In this document: positions 22,604 through 35,345 of the stretch, one piece after another
Position numbering within the stretch: the stretch's first letter is position 1
Layout: each line of letters opens with the position of its first letter
NCBI GenBank assembly: GCA_037974665.1
Contig: CM075773.1
Location: forward strand, 64,710,263-64,774,262
From: Ehretia macrophylla
Lineage: Eukaryota; Streptophyta; Magnoliopsida; Boraginales; Ehretiaceae
Length of the DNA stretch: 64,000 bases
Direction of reading: 5' to 3'
The notes under the pieces: generated by a model
Told to the model about the DNA's origin: nothing
Seen by the model: the letters and a program-made list of their open reading frames with translations, nothing else
The model's database searches: none
Program-made: the position numbers and the translations under genes

Positions 22604-23400
22604 CATTATGCACAGACATTCTTCTTGGGCAATAAAACTACTATGCATATATATATTGTGGCTCGTTGATTGCTAGTCTCATGCGCATGTACATCCTCTA
22701 ACATGATACAATATCTACATGGAACCGACAACTAATTTTAAAAAAATTACACAATTTATTTTTTTTTCCAATTCAAGATTAATTTAAATGGATCAAGATA
22801 TATAAGTAATTTAATTATATTAACGTTTGAGGCATGAAAAACGTAGCGTGGCCAAATATACAAATGCGTATACATATCATATATGGATGAAGATATAGTA
22901 TTACTCTATAACAGGAATATTCAAGCATAAAAGATTTAACTTTTATTTTGGATAATTTTTCGAGGGAAATTAAATTTCGCATTATTGCGCAAAAGTTAAT
23001 GCATGCAAGAATCTAAATTAGAGGCTAAAACTCATACGGATATATTTGACCCAGTGTGAAGAACAACAAAATAGAAGAAAAAGAAGAATATAATAGGATA
23101 AATATAGGAGTAAAAAGATATTTTGTCTACCATAAGTATCAGTTGTCCAACTAATAAACACCAGCATATAATACATGTAATAGTGAAGAATACCTACCTC
23201 AAGATACAAATAAAGCAACAGACTGTCTACATCCTTGTGCCACCTGAGAATTGAACCCTCGCGCTTCTACAGTCGCAAAAATAATTGAGAACGAAGAGAA
23301 GAAAGAACAAATGAATTATATAGAGGGCTTCAAATTTGACACAAAAAAAATCAATGCTTATAAATGCAACAGACTAATAGAACTCTACGATTCTGACGAA
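22604..23400. other. Intergenic, no gene seen
   Basis: AT-rich. Near 23243-23268 the minus strand contains GGTTCAATTCTCAGG, a sequence like an RNA polymerase III B box, but no A box at the right distance was found. No coding signal. Confidence 0.5.
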
Positions 23401-23695
23401 TCTATATACGATAAAAATGAATAATAATAATAGATCTTACACAGCTTTATAGCTAGCTGTTGCAGCAAACTTCTACACCTGGGAAAGCAGCAGCATGGAG
23501 CTGAACGCCCCAAACAAGTTTACTATACAAGAAGTGCCACTTCCAGATGCACAAATCAATTTGCACTAGGTAGGCCCAAGATACGGCACGAGGATAATCC
23601 TGGATGATGTCCCACGTACAAGTTGGACGGCATGTATGTTTTTTCTCTGAAGTAACTGTCACTAAGCAGTTGATGGCACACCGTACATTAGTTCA
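23401..23695 (-). other. Probable 3' untranslated region of the unc-13-like gene
   Basis: Less AT-rich than the neighbouring intergenic DNA and directly downstream of the stop codon at 23698-23696. The extent is a guess from composition; no polyadenylation site could be fixed. Confidence 0.4.
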
Positions 23696-26600
23696 TTACA
23701 GTTTCTTGGGAAGATTATACGTCTTCTTGAGGAACTTAGAAGCTGCTTCATCATTCCGGTAACACAAAACACGCAACAGAGTATTTGGTTCGGTTGGGTT
23801 CCACTGCCCTGAGGTCGCAGGCAAGGGAAGTCTAGACTTAGCAGAGGATCCATAAGTTTCCAAAGTCACACGCCTGAATCGCTCAATTAGGCTTTCGGTA
23901 TCCGCCCGGAAAAGTGGAAGGACATCCCTTACTGTAGTTGAAAACTTGTTAATTATATCAGTTGGCAATCCATCCCCATTGGCCCAGAATAGATCTTTAA
24001 GGGACTTGAAATCATCCTCTATTATTTGGGAGTCTTCGCGAGAGAAAGCACGTGAAGGCCCTCCAGCAAGCAAAACCAACAAGAAACCATCAAAGGAGGC
24101 TTTCATCATGTCAGCAATAATACGTGTACGCACTCTTTCATCAACAGTGTCAGCTATGATAGTAAGGCTCTGCTCAAGCTCTTGAAGAAAAGGTTCGATC
24201 CTAGAGGTAGATGGCTCTCCAACATACAAACCATCCCACAGAACATGACTCAAATCCTGAAAAACAACTTTGTAAGTCAAAGCCTCAGAGAGTTGCTGGA
24301 CCCCCTCAATACAAGCAGCTGGAGTAAGCTCAAACTTCTTCACCAGTCCATTCGAAAAATCTTCTGTTCGAGCAGATTCAGAGTTCCGCAGGAGTGTGAT
24401 AATTCTCTTTTCCAGACCTTCCAACTCTGACCGAATCTTATGCAGAGCATTTATGCGCGCACAAAGCTGCGGTACTCCAAAAGAGTTGTCCCCATTCATC
24501 GTAGCGACCTGAGGATTTCTCCGCTGGGAGTTCATTGACTTCTCTTTCTTTTTCCAGAATTTTGTCTCCATTGTACATCTAGTTAGTGCTGGCATGGTGG
24601 GAATGTACATGTTCCTTGATCCTACATATGCAACCAATAAAATGATCAACATGGATGTCAAGAACTTTTATCTATCAACATTTATCTTTCAAGATTTGAA
24701 GAAAATACCACAGCCAGATTTTGCCTTGGTTACGTAATATTGAAGACATTTGTCTAGTCCAGCTATCAAATCAGGGAGCACAGCCGGATGCATTGGTATT
24801 GGCAGCTGAAAATATGCATCCAAAGTTTCATCAATTATTCGCAAGACTTCAACAGCAGAAGGAGCATATGCTTCTTGATCAGCTTGTGGCTTCCAGACCT
24901 ATCAGAAAATAAGCTGGTGAAAACCCAATTTCACTTTGGTTGGAACAAGAGCAAACTAATAGCAATTCCGAATCTCACCAAGATCAAGAAGAATAAGCTG
25001 TCTAAAAGAATATTTCCACTATATGCCACTCACAATAGACATTAAATTCTCAGGATAGAAAGCAGTCTATGCTGCAACACATTCCCGGAAAAAATAAAAA
25101 ACAAATAAGGAGGAAGAGCACTGCAGAAAGGAAGAGAAGACAAATAACATAAGTCATATTGATTGCAGTCTCATAATAGAATATCAGTCATAATTCAGTT
25201 ATCAGAGGCAGATACTCATGGTCAGAAGAATAAAAGTAAAACCTCAATCACTTTCAGTCATTGATTAAGCACTATATAAATGAGATGGAACTCTTTTCAA
25301 GCCTTTCTTCTGGAAAAGTAACAAAACTCAAAATCATGAGAAGGAACTAAGAGCCCCATTATTTGGTTTTGTTTTGTAACACCTTCAAAAAACCGCTAAC
25401 ATGGTTTTTCTCACAAGGATCTAAGTTTTCAGACATTAGAGAAGGAACTAAGAAGCTCTATGGTTTGGTTTTCAATTCTCGTTAAAAATTAGGAAAGCTG
25501 AAACATGATTTCCAAGCATCTTGGAAGCACACCAATGATAAGAGGGGAAAGAGAAAAGCAAAACTGATATAGTACATACCTCTTGTTGGAGATTCCTGTC
25601 AACCCATTCCTTCAGCCTGTCTATTCTAGTCTTAATCCAGACTTTCACCAAGTTCGCTATTGTGGCTTCAGCTTCATAAGGGGGCATTTCTCGGATAATG
25701 GACTTCCCACCATCATCACTGTCCACTGCATCTTCAACAGCAGTTTGTACAAGATCTTTCTCTAACTGATCTGCAGCTCTGAGCACTTGTACAGCATCTG
25801 GAGTCAACTCCGTTATACCCGATGTGAATTGCTTTAGCTCATTACCATAGCAAGAATGAAGGGTGGCAACTGCGACTCCAGCAGCAAAAGGATGCCAGAG
25901 CTTCAAGGTTGGACTAAATACCTCCTTCTCCTTGGTTGCCAGCTCACCGACATCTTTTGCAAGGATTACAAGGACAGGAAGAGGATTTGGCTGGTTTTTT
26001 GATGCCCTTCTACTTGAATCTGCTTTTTCCATTCTCTGCAAGATGACAAATTAACCACTTTTCACTAATAGGTTACAACCATTACAAATCTACACTCAAT
26101 AGGCTCACTTAGGTAATATTTATAGACTAATCTATAGCAGGAAAGAGTGCTGTCTTTCATTCTTAACTAGATAATTCTCTATTTCAATGATGTAGTATCT
26201 GGTTAAAAGAGGCCCGGACTCCTTTTCTAAGTGATACGTAAAGAATTGAGTTTATACTATCTGATGACAAAGAGAAACAAAAAATCTGGAGTTAATGCCT
26301 ACGTATCCAAGTTTTTGCAGTTTGTAAATTGAAGAGTTCTCTAGTCTAAGATGTTCTCCACTTGCAATCTTCAGCATTTTCTCATGGTATACAGCCAGAG
26401 TGAGTGGGATGAGATTGAATAATGTTGAGAAAATTTATTGAAACAAGAACTTAAGTCTCCACCATTAAATGTATATCTTCTATTCTGACAACGTTCGGTA
26501 CAGATAGAAACGACTTACCTGAGCAAAAGCAGTGCGGATTGATGACCTGATGTAAGTTTCAATCCGGCTACGGGCAACATCAACTTCATTCTTCCTCCGG

Positions 26601-29573
26601 CGGCGGTACTCATTAGATATATCTTCAACTAAAACTTTTGCGGCTGATACCCCGAGGGAAACAATGTTTTGCATGGACCCAATGTTCGTGCTATCAAATG
26701 TATCATGATATGCAAGGAGCCTTTTCTCAGCCCAACCTAATATAGCAGTTAAAGTAGAACTCAAGATCTTTGCATATGTTGGATCCTTTGTCGTCTTTGC
26801 ATCTTTTGCAACTTCAGTCAGCTGACTGTCAGCAGCATACAGTAGATCATATGCAACTTGCCCTGTTGCAACATACCGATTAAATAGAACCCAAGTAAAG
26901 CAAAGATTATGGAGCATTTGATTTAATCCAAGAATCCCCCAAGTTTTCTTTATGAGTTCCATAAGCTCATCAACTTCCTCTAGAATCGATGTTTCATCAG
27001 TAAGATCAAAACATGCTTCTAGAAGAATTTCATAGAGTCTGAGATTCAATGGAAAACCATCTGCCCAATGGCACGACTCAGATCCATCAGATGATCTGCT
27101 AGCAAGAGGCATCACAGCACTACGTAGGATTTGCATGGACTCATTGTTCCTCCCAGTTTCTATTGGCCTCTCCAAGGCCCCTTGTATAATTTTCCGCAGC
27201 CTCTGTGCAGCTGCATTTGATTTATCCAGAGGCATAAGCGGATGTAAAAGAAGTCCAGCCTCAAGCATCTTTAGATTTCTCTTCTGCCACGTGTCATATT
27301 CTGCTTGATCAGTAAAATCAGAAGATTTGAACTGTTGTAAGAACTCAAGTGGCAGAATCATCAACTCAGTTCTTTTTCCCACCTATGACATGCAAACAAA
27401 ACAATAACAAAATTGTCAAATTGAAACACATTGTGGACAGGATTTTAAAGATGTCTTTAAACTGAGATTTACAGCCCAAACTTTACGTGAACATACACAC
27501 GCACATAAAATCACCATAAACTGCTTCAACAACTTCCCCTATTTTAACATGTTATGGAATTCATTTCATGAGAAGGGGTCAGGTATCTGACTTAACCCCA
27601 TAGCAATAGTATCTAGAAGGTTCATTTGCTATCTTGTTTATAGACGGAGGAGGCGAAACCGTAACAATTGAAGACTACAACAAGACAATAGAGTGAAAAC
27701 AAGTGTTAATTGTGCCACAGCAAAAGACAAATGGATTGGTGTAATTGATTATTAAATCCTTAAAGAGAAACAACAAACAAACAAATTAAAGCTAACACTT
27801 TAGTATCACCACAAATATCAGAATTTAAATTTTACACTCATCAAGAGAATTCAACCCACCAATAACAATGCAACATGCATGTGAACTAACACAAAAGTTC
27901 GAAGCTTTATGACATACTTCAGTTCTAAAATCAGATAACCCAATTTTGAATGGCCAAAGATACAGGTTATTGGAGACTTCCACATCAAGGCTATATTTTG
28001 AATAAATACTTTGGTTCAATTACAAAAAATTAATAACATAAGAGTCAACTTGGAAAGCATGATGATCATGCTACACCAAAAAAATTTGTAAATGCAAACT
28101 TAAACCAACAAAAGCTTTGCTTTTCTTGATTCTTCAAAAAGAAAAAAAAATCATTTTAACCTCAATAAACCACCCCCCCCCCCCCCCCCCCCCCCTTCTC
28201 TCTCTCTCTCTCTTCTCTCTCTCTCCAAACCCAGAAATTTAAAAAAAAAAATTATAATAAAATAAAATTGGTAATTTTCTCCAAGACACACTCACAACAT
28301 AGAAATCTAAGAACTGTTAAAAGCTAAGAGTATCAAAACTCATATCCATCAACCAATTCATAAAAATCTTGACCCAAAAAAAAATCATAAAATCACCAGA
28401 AAATTAACCGAGGAAATAGACCAAAGTTATGTAATTACTATTATGTGATCTTATGACTCGTCACACTCACAATACACGAGCACATATATGCATACATGTA
28501 ATTAGCTGAAAAACACTTGATTTATAAACCCAAACAAGCTCAACCACCGGATCACACTCTCAAAACCCATAATTTAAACACTAATTGCAGACCCACATTC
28601 ACAAACACACACAAGCACGGAGATACTACACACACATATATGCATACCTACACATGATTCCATAAACCCGTACATACTCAATCACCAGATCACACCGCCA
28701 AAACCCATAATTCAAACACCCATTACATAGCCACATTCATATAGAGACACAAACAAACACAAACACACAAACAAAACACAAACACACAAACAAACACAAA
28801 CACAAACACACAAACACACAAACACACAAACAAACACACAAACACACACACGCACACACGCACACACACACACACACACAAACCCATAATTAGCTAACAA
28901 ATACTTTGATTCCCAAACAGCTCAACTACCAGATCACACCTTCAAACTCACTCTCCTTCATGTGTATACATATATACTAAAAACTAAAAATTCAATCTTG
29001 ATTCATAAACAAACAGACCTGGCCAGCAGCGATTCTAAGCAAACCTCTCCGAATCCTCGAATCGACGTTCTCAGGTACCCTCATCTGTACCCTCATCAGC
29101 TCACCTACTGTTACTGGCTTCTTCAGCTTCGAGCCCGAGCCTGAGCCCGGGCCCGGACTTCCCTCACTCTTCTTTGATAAGCCCGCATTCGAGCTGGATC
29201 TTAGCCCCAAAGCCTTCTTCATCTTGGAAGCCGCAGTCGACGTCAACGATCTCTGAAACGAAGACGGCGACGGAGATCTGTCAGCTGTAGCGACCGCAGT
29301 GGAAGAAGGAGAATTGGCGGCGGCATTTGGAGTGTACGAGAGGGGTTTGGAGGTGGAGGAGCGGTTGGCGGCGACGAAGATCTCGTAAGCGGTGTCGCGG
29401 AGGTCGGAGGAGGAGAGGGTGGGGGTGAGGTCGCCGAAAGGTGAAGGGAGAGGTGAGAGTGTGGCGGCGGAGGCGACGGTAGAGAAGCGGTTGGAGACGG
29501 TGGTGGAAGGAGATGATGAAAAGGAGTCTCTCTTGGAGTGGCCCAGTGTACGGTCTCTGAAGAGAGACGCCAT
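23696..29573 (-). CDS. Protein unc-13 homolog (MUN domain, DUF810), complete, 5 exons
   Basis: Exons on the minus strand: 29573-29019, 27382-26519, 26035-25580, 24898-24709 and 24621-23696. All introns begin GT and end AG; lengths sum to 2991 nt, giving 996 aa, the usual size. The start is the ATG of MASLFRDRTLGHSKRDS. Residues 1-150 are Ser/Thr/Pro-rich with LPSPFGDL and DTAYEIFVAANRSS, then MKKALGLRS, VGELMRVQMRV and RRGLLRIAAGQ. From exon 2 the MUN region follows (EAGLLLHPLMPLDKSNAAA, CHWADGFPLNLRLYE, LGLNQMLHNLCFTWVLFNR, FSPTLKLWHPFAAGVAVATL, DGFLLVLLAGGPSRAFSRED), ending RVLCYRND..SKFLKKTYNLPKKL. Known: Munc13-like MUN proteins promote vesicle docking and fusion with SNAREs; the plant relative PATROL1 controls delivery of a proton ATPase to the plasma membrane. 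The closest remembered plant members are the Arabidopsis DUF810 proteins of the At2g25800 group, not PATROL1 itself. No transposon lies in an exon; intron 1 (1636 bp) holds simple repeats. Confidence 0.95.
28173..28226. repeat. C23 homopolymer followed by CT microsatellite (intron 1)
   Basis: Twenty-three C residues at 28173-28195, then CT-rich repeats to about 28226. Located in the first intron of the unc-13-like gene, not near a splice site. Confidence 0.9.
28737..28884. repeat. CA-rich microsatellite (intron 1)
   Basis: Irregular (CA)n/(CAAA)n array, e.g. acacacaaacacacaaac, with a purer CA run at 28840-28882. It lies about 135 bp downstream, in transcript sense, of the exon 1 donor at 29018. 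It creates a spurious Cys/Val-rich frame on the minus strand. Confidence 0.9.
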
Positions 29574-29710
29574 TGTAGAGATAGAGAGAGAGAAAGATAA
29601 GGTGAAAATGATGAAAAGATGAGTGATATATACTTCTACTACTACAACTTCTTCTCCTACTTGAACCAAAAAAAAAAAAAACTTATTCTCCTACAAATAA
29701 TATTTAATTT
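29574..29710 (-). promoter_or_regulatory. 5' leader / core promoter interval of the unc-13-like gene
   Basis: Only 137 bp separate the ATG from the first MITE. On the minus strand this interval is CT-rich (the plus strand shows gagagagagaaagataagg), as in many plant 5' untranslated regions. No clear TATA box was seen between the leader and the MITE. Transcription probably starts here or within the MITE; this is inference. Confidence 0.35.
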
Positions 29711-29711
29711 A

Positions 29712-30158
29712 GGGCTCCGTTTGTTTGCTGTAAAATATTTTACCGGAAAATATTTTCTGGATTTTACGGTGTTTGGTAACACTGAAAAATTGGTCAACCG
29801 TAAAATATTTTCCAGTCAAAAATTGCGGCTGCTTTTTTTTAATTTTACGGTGTTTGATAACATCGGAAAATTGGTCAACCGTAAAATATTTTCCGGTCAA
29901 CAATTGCGGCTAGTACAAAATTATGTAAAATGTTTTCATGTCCTTTGGGATAAGAAAACATTTTACCGAACTTACCGTACATCCAAACACCAGAAAATAT
30001 TTTTCAGTATTCTATTTTCCAGTAAAATATTTTCCCTCAATAAGTTATTTTACGGCAAACAAATAGAGCCATGTAAAATATTTTATTTTCCAGGAAAATA
30101 CTTTTCACGAAAAATATTTTACACAAACAAATTATTTTACAGTAAACAAACGGAGCCT
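29712..30158. mobile_element. MITE 1, AT-rich, GGCTCCGTTTGTTTG termini
   Basis: Left end GGGCTCCGTTTGTTTGCTG, right end CAGTAAACAAACGGAGCCT, a good inverted repeat. The interior is built from repeats of GTAAAATATTTTCC and complements, with two copies of AAATTGGTCAACCGTAAAAT-like blocks. No transposase. The open frame over this region (29619-30197) is a by-product of the repeat structure. Confidence 0.8.
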
Positions 30159-30590
30159 AGGTGTTCGTTTGTTTGCGGTAAAATAATTTACTTGTAAAAA
30201 ATATTTTGTTAAAAGTAAAATATATTTTTTTTATTTTGTTTGTTTGTCATAAAATACTTTGTTAGAAAAAAATATTTTTTTAAAACATAAAATATTAAAA
30301 AATATTTTCTATTTTTTAGATGTATAATAAGTTTTGTAAAATATTTTTTTCTCCCAAAAAACATAAAAATATTTTACAAAATTTTATACTAGCCGCAATT
30401 GTTGACTGTAAAACATTTTATAGTTAACCAATTTTCTGATGTTACCAAACACCATAAAATTAAACAAAAGCAGCTACAATTGTTGATTGAAAAATATTTT
30501 ACGTTTGACTAAATTTTACATCCTACCAAACACTAAAAAATGTGTAAAATATTTTCTAACAAACTATTTTACGACAAACAAACGAACCCT
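30159..30590. mobile_element. MITE 2, related to MITE 1 and directly adjacent
   Basis: Left end GTGTTCGTTTGTTTGCGG, right end GACAAACAAACGAACCCT. The interior shows the same AAATATTTT / AATTGTTGACTGTAAAA words as MITE 1 but with different termini (GTTCG rather than GCTCCG). The two elements abut at about 30158. Confidence 0.75.
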
Positions 30591-32647
30591 ATATATTTGA
30601 TTTTTTTCTTGAAAAATAAAAAATATATGAATTTTTTTTATTTCGATTGTCGAACTATTCAAATGTATTTTTTCTTAATGTAATTATTCAAAATAATTCT
30701 TACTGTTATTTTTGTCTTAAAATGTGATGGAATATGGTAATATGATTTGAACGAGTCCTTTTTGGGATCAATTTGAATATTTGAGTAAATTTCAGGGATT
30801 AACTTGAAAAATACACAAGGTGATTTATGGGATATAAAAGTAATTTTGTGATTTTACGTCCAAATTTGATATTGGCCAACTTACGACTTTTTCTAAAGAT
30901 TAGGGGCAACAATATGACTTTTGCAATATTTTTGACTAACTTAAATATTCAAATGAATTTTAGCACTACTAGTGAAATTTTTTTTTTTTTTTAATTTATA
31001 TAGGTTTTTATTAGTATCGTAAAATAAATTTATAAAGGAATGGAATGAGTTATGAAATAGAATTAAAATGTGAATGTTATGAACTTGATAAAGAGTATGT
31101 TATATTTGAAAGACCAACTTTTAAATCTCATGTAGGTGAGGGGTAAAAAAAAAGAAAGATAAGAATTAATGTATTTGTTCAATGCCCATGTTTGGTAGTT
31201 GAGAGTAGTATTAGGAATGAGTTGATATAAAATGATGAGATTGCCATTTTGTTACATAATATGTTTATTATTTATTATGATTAGTATTATTGTTACCTTA
31301 ATATTATTTATTATTATTACTAATATATTAATAAGACAATAACATGAGTATAAAGGCTAGTTTTATCATACATTCATAAGGGCATTTTGGTCATTTGATA
31401 AATAAGTTATGTAACATGTATATTATATAGTTATGATTTGTTAAGATAATCATCATTTATTAATATTATATACGATGAAGATGATGATGATGATGATTAT
31501 TATTATCATGTATTAATTTTATTATTTATGATTATTATTATCATTACTATTATTATTATTATTATATTTATCTTTATTCTAAAGACAATTATATATATAT
31601 ATATTATTCTCGTAAACATGGGAATAGACAAGTTTCATGTATTTTATTCGGGATGGATATTCATTTGGAGGAATCAGATTACTTAAAAATAGGATGTCGA
31701 AGTTCATTACCTCATAACAAGCATAAAAATCAAAATAGAAGCGAAATGTCATTTGATTACCAACTCATTCTAGTATACTAATTATTACCATAGTATAATT
31801 TTTAAGATTCAAGAGGTGGTCATTGTCATAAATATCTAATTTGTTAGCACAAAGCTATATTCCACTTAAGTCTATAGTTATTTATTTGCTATGCAAAAAC
31901 TACTTTTTGCATCAAAATTAGTTTCGGAATATTTACACAAAAAGCTGTTATAGCTAAATTGACTTTTTCAAAAATTCTACGTTTAATAGTGGTCAATATT
32001 GGAGTTTGACATTTTCTTGTATTAGATCTTTCTCTTGAAACTAACTTAAGTCCTAAGATTCCTAAAAACTTGTGCTATTTCTAGGTCATGTTATACACGG
32101 TTTGCATAGCTGTCTAATGTTGTTTTGCAGTAGTTTTATTATGTCGAGTCTAGTAAATAATACGATCTTTCAATAACCTTCTAGAGAAGTCTCTAGTCTT
32201 AATTATTTAATCTTATCATGCAAGAGAATGTAAGGCGTAAGTACATCATATTCTAGATATTCATTATGACGAATCTTACATGCCTGATCTATGCCTTTTG
32301 GAATAGCTAATTCAAGTGAATGGTCAAGCATGAGCATATTTGATTCATTAATTGGTTTTTTGCTTCAACTCATTATGCGATAAACATTTATTCTATTAGG
32401 TGAGATTGATTATATAAATTAGACGATACTATTTGTTTCTCTTAAGAGTCATCTCTTCTTTTTAAATTTTATGTATGCAAGATCTCATCTAAGTTTTTTC
32501 ATCTAACTCTAGATTCAATATTGCATGCAATGAAGTACAAATTGTTGCTTTGGACAAAGACTTGTCCCTACATATTCTTTTAGAATATAGTTAAGATATG
32601 CGCGTGTATATATATGTACGTGTATATGAATATATGCCAAGGATATT

Positions 32648-32678
<31 letters not shown>

Positions 32679-33802
32679 TTTTTGGGATGGAGAGATGCTA
32701 CATATATAAATTCAAGCTTAGAAATACACTTTCACTAATGACTTCAAATGATAAATAAGACAAATTATAGACCATTGTGTTAAGTAATTGTTTACATACC
32801 ATGTGCAGCTAAAACATTACAACTACTCCCTCACATATAATAATTAATTTCAATTCACTTGTAACATCATAATATTATTAATGAGATCTAATAATAGTGA
32901 ATCTTTTTTGTATTTATAATAAAATTATTTGAACAGTTCATCGTTATTAAATTTTCTCATAATATTATATATTATGAAATGATTCAAATCTATTTCACAA
33001 TATCAACATAAGAGGGAATGAAGATATCTAGTAAAAGAGAGAATAAATAGAAGAGAGAATTTAAATCCGGAAATTGGATGGAGGGTTTGAAGGAGATTTG
33101 AAATTAAATTACATCAAACGCGGCCACCGACCACCTACTAACGTGTTTCGTGTTCATAAAAATAAGTTTGCCTTCACAAGTGAAAAAAGTGCTGCTTTCG
33201 TACTGTACTAATTGTTAGTACGTGAGAAAGGGATGTGGACAATATTCAACTACTATGACATAATACTGGATTATAATAAAAAGCAAGCAACTGTTGAGGA
33301 CATGAAAAATGGTATGATTATACTAACATATTGAAGAACACAAAATACACCAATCCACTTAGGACTCGTCACGTGACTGACAAAGAGTACATCTTTGTAT
33401 GATGCTGAAATCTGAGTTAAGTAATGATCGCACATAAGATTCAAGATCAAGAAATCAAGACATGATATCTATATCTCTAAAAATTTAATACACATTATTG
33501 AACTACATTATGTACGTTCAACGCCTCGCCATTGAGTTTGATGGTCTTCATCTGTGGGTACATGCAATGCAAGTGGAAGAACCCGAGACAGGCAATTGAC
33601 TCGGAAGTGAAGATCATCATCACCTGAAATTCTATAAATAACACATCACACATTAATTGTAAGAGCATAGGCTTTTTCACACACATCATCAAACTAGATA
33701 AACCATCGTTGGTGTTCTGTCTAATTTCGTTTTTGTTTAGCAATAATTTTTGTAAAGAAGACTTAATTTTCTTGTAATGAATATCAATAAGTAAAGAGTT
33801 AA
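30591..33802. other. Intergenic AT-rich DNA with ATT/GAT microsatellite
   Basis: No gene recognised in 3.2 kb. A (GAT)n/(ATT)n array lies at about 31470-31566, a TA-rich run near 31590-31605 and another near 32648-32668. A minus-strand frame at 33743-33495 has no recognisable family. Confidence 0.5.
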
Positions 33803-33914
33803 TCTACTGTACAGAAATCACACAGTACGGTTGTGAAATACACAAATGAGTCCCACCTGTGTGGAGCTCACACCGTATTTCACATCCGCAACTGTACGAT
33901 TTCCGCACAGTTAC
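33803..33914. repeat. Foldback element (about 110 bp)
   Basis: ACTGTACAGAAATCACACAGT at the left pairs with the complement of the right end, ACTGTGCGGAAATCGTACAGT, and both continue into GG.TGTGAAATAC; the centre carries CCCACCTGTGTGGAGCTCAC. The arms cover almost the whole length, so it is a hairpin-forming MITE or a foldback transposon. Confidence 0.75.
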
Positions 33915-33944
33915 TAATTCCATAAGTAAATAAGCATTGGGGTT

Positions 33945-33967
33945 GGGGGGGGGGGGGGGGGGGGGGG
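33945..33967. repeat. G23 homopolymer
   Basis: Uninterrupted G run following ggggtt. Intergenic. Length in an assembly may be unreliable. Confidence 0.9.
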
Positions 33968-34335
33968 TGTATGAGATGGTCTAGACAAATGGGAATGGCA
34001 ACCTAAGAAGTTACTATAAAAAAACCAGGAACAATGTCTTTTGGCACAGTAAAAAATTGAAAGAGAATAGCCAAACAAGTCAAAAAGCAGTTAGTTCATT
34101 ATCTCGACGTCGTCAAACATTTGGTTTGGCACAAAAAGCTGTCTTTGTCTTTCTGGCTAGCTTTCAAGCTGTCTTCTCTTTTTTTAATTATATAGGATGA
34201 GATAGATCAAAATAATTGCAGGCTTAAGACTGGCTGAAGACTTCAATAATTTGTTCTATATTAATGATGTCAATGGTAATATAGCATTCTGTATTCCATA
34301 TAATATCGTGTACATAGTTTTCAATTAGTGGATAT

Positions 34336-34556
34336 ATAGACGCGGATTTAGGAATTTTTTTAATTGAGAATTAAAATAAATAATATTTTTAACTATATAA
34401 CTATATATATATTTTAGTGGGTGCTAAATAATTTTTTTAGTTAAAAATACGTAGATATTTATTTTTATTTTTTAAAAAAATATATAAAATTTTTAACATT
34501 TTTTTAAGTTAGTGAAAACTGCAATCTTCGCTCAACTTCATGTAGCTCCGCCCCTG
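34336..34556. mobile_element. Small dispersed repeat with GCTCCGCCCCTGG end
   Basis: Left end ACGCGGATTTAGGAATTTT, right end CATGTAGCTCCGCCCCTGG. The right end matches in style that at 19720-19734. AT-rich interior without coding sequence. Similar right ends occur near 35821-35838. Class unknown. Confidence 0.4.
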
Positions 34557-34810
34557 GATGTACCTACCTAAGTTTCTCTCTCTCTCTACCCATTCACTCA
34601 AAAAATCTAAACTTAAAAAAGCGTGACAAGAAAAGTAAGAAAAGTCGGATAATATCACTATGATATTTTAATGTTTTTATAACACTTTAATTGAAAAATA
34701 AAAAAAGTGATTGTAATAAGTGTCTAACTGGAACGGTTGTTTAATGTGTTGCAACAATTTTATAAGCAGTGTATAAACTAACATATTTTGCAATGGTTAA
34801 ATTTCTTCTT

Positions 34811-34992
34811 GAGTATTATTATATATCATTCTATTTTTATCATCCAAATACCATCCTGGATGTTTAGCTGAGATGTTAAAATAACAAAATTTTTAATTTC
34901 TTTTTATTCTTTTTAGTATGTCAACTAAGTATACACATAAGAAGTGATATTTAGGTGATAAAAATAAAAATAAAAAATTTAGCATTTCTCTT
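34811..34992. mobile_element. MITE family A, copy 1
   Basis: Shares with 44507-44697 the blocks ATGTTAAAATAACAAA, TTTAGTATG.CAACTAAGTAT and GGTGATAAAAATAA. Termini are inverted: CTATTTTTATCATCCAAATACC at the left against TATTTTTATCACCTAAAT in the complement of the right. Confidence 0.75.
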
Positions 34993-35118
34993 TTTTATTC
35001 ACTTTTTCTTTATAGTTGCTCAAGAAATTATTTTTTTGTAACGATTTTAAAATTATTGTTTAATTGCAACATATTTTTAAACAGTTATTTATTATTTACA
35101 AAAAAATTATTGCACTTG

Positions 35119-35345
35119 AGAATTTACAATTGGACTATATGCTACGATTAAAGTCATTTGCAACAATTTCTAGTCTTATCACAACAATTTTAGATATTGC
35201 AACATATAAAAAATGTGATAGTGTATTTTTATAAAAAATTTACAATCAGATTATATGTAACGATTAAAGTCATTTGTAATAGTTTTAGTCTTTTTATAAC
35301 AATTTTAAATATTACAATACATAAAAATGTGATAGTGTGTTTTTA
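35119..35345. repeat. Two-copy tandem repeat, about 115 bp
   Basis: ATATGCTACGATTAAAGTCA and ATATGTAACGATTAAAGTCA mark the two copies; both continue to ATATAAAAAATGTGATAGTG / ACATAAAAATGTGATAGTG. AT-rich and non-coding. Confidence 0.75.

Noticed and set aside
23243-23290. tRNA or SINE with B box GGTTCAATTC on the minus strand
   Set aside because: No A box or cloverleaf at the expected distance; the match alone is too short.
28712-28900. Cys/Val-rich minus-strand frame
   Set aside because: Product of the CA microsatellite in intron 1.
29619-30197. 192-codon plus-strand frame rich in Lys, Phe and Tyr
   Set aside because: It is the translation of repeated GTAAAATATTTT words in MITE 1 and part of MITE 2, with no family similarity.
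33495-33743. Minus-strand frame with a possible acceptor before 33630
   Set aside because: Neither of two plausible frames shows a recognisable domain, and no second exon was found.
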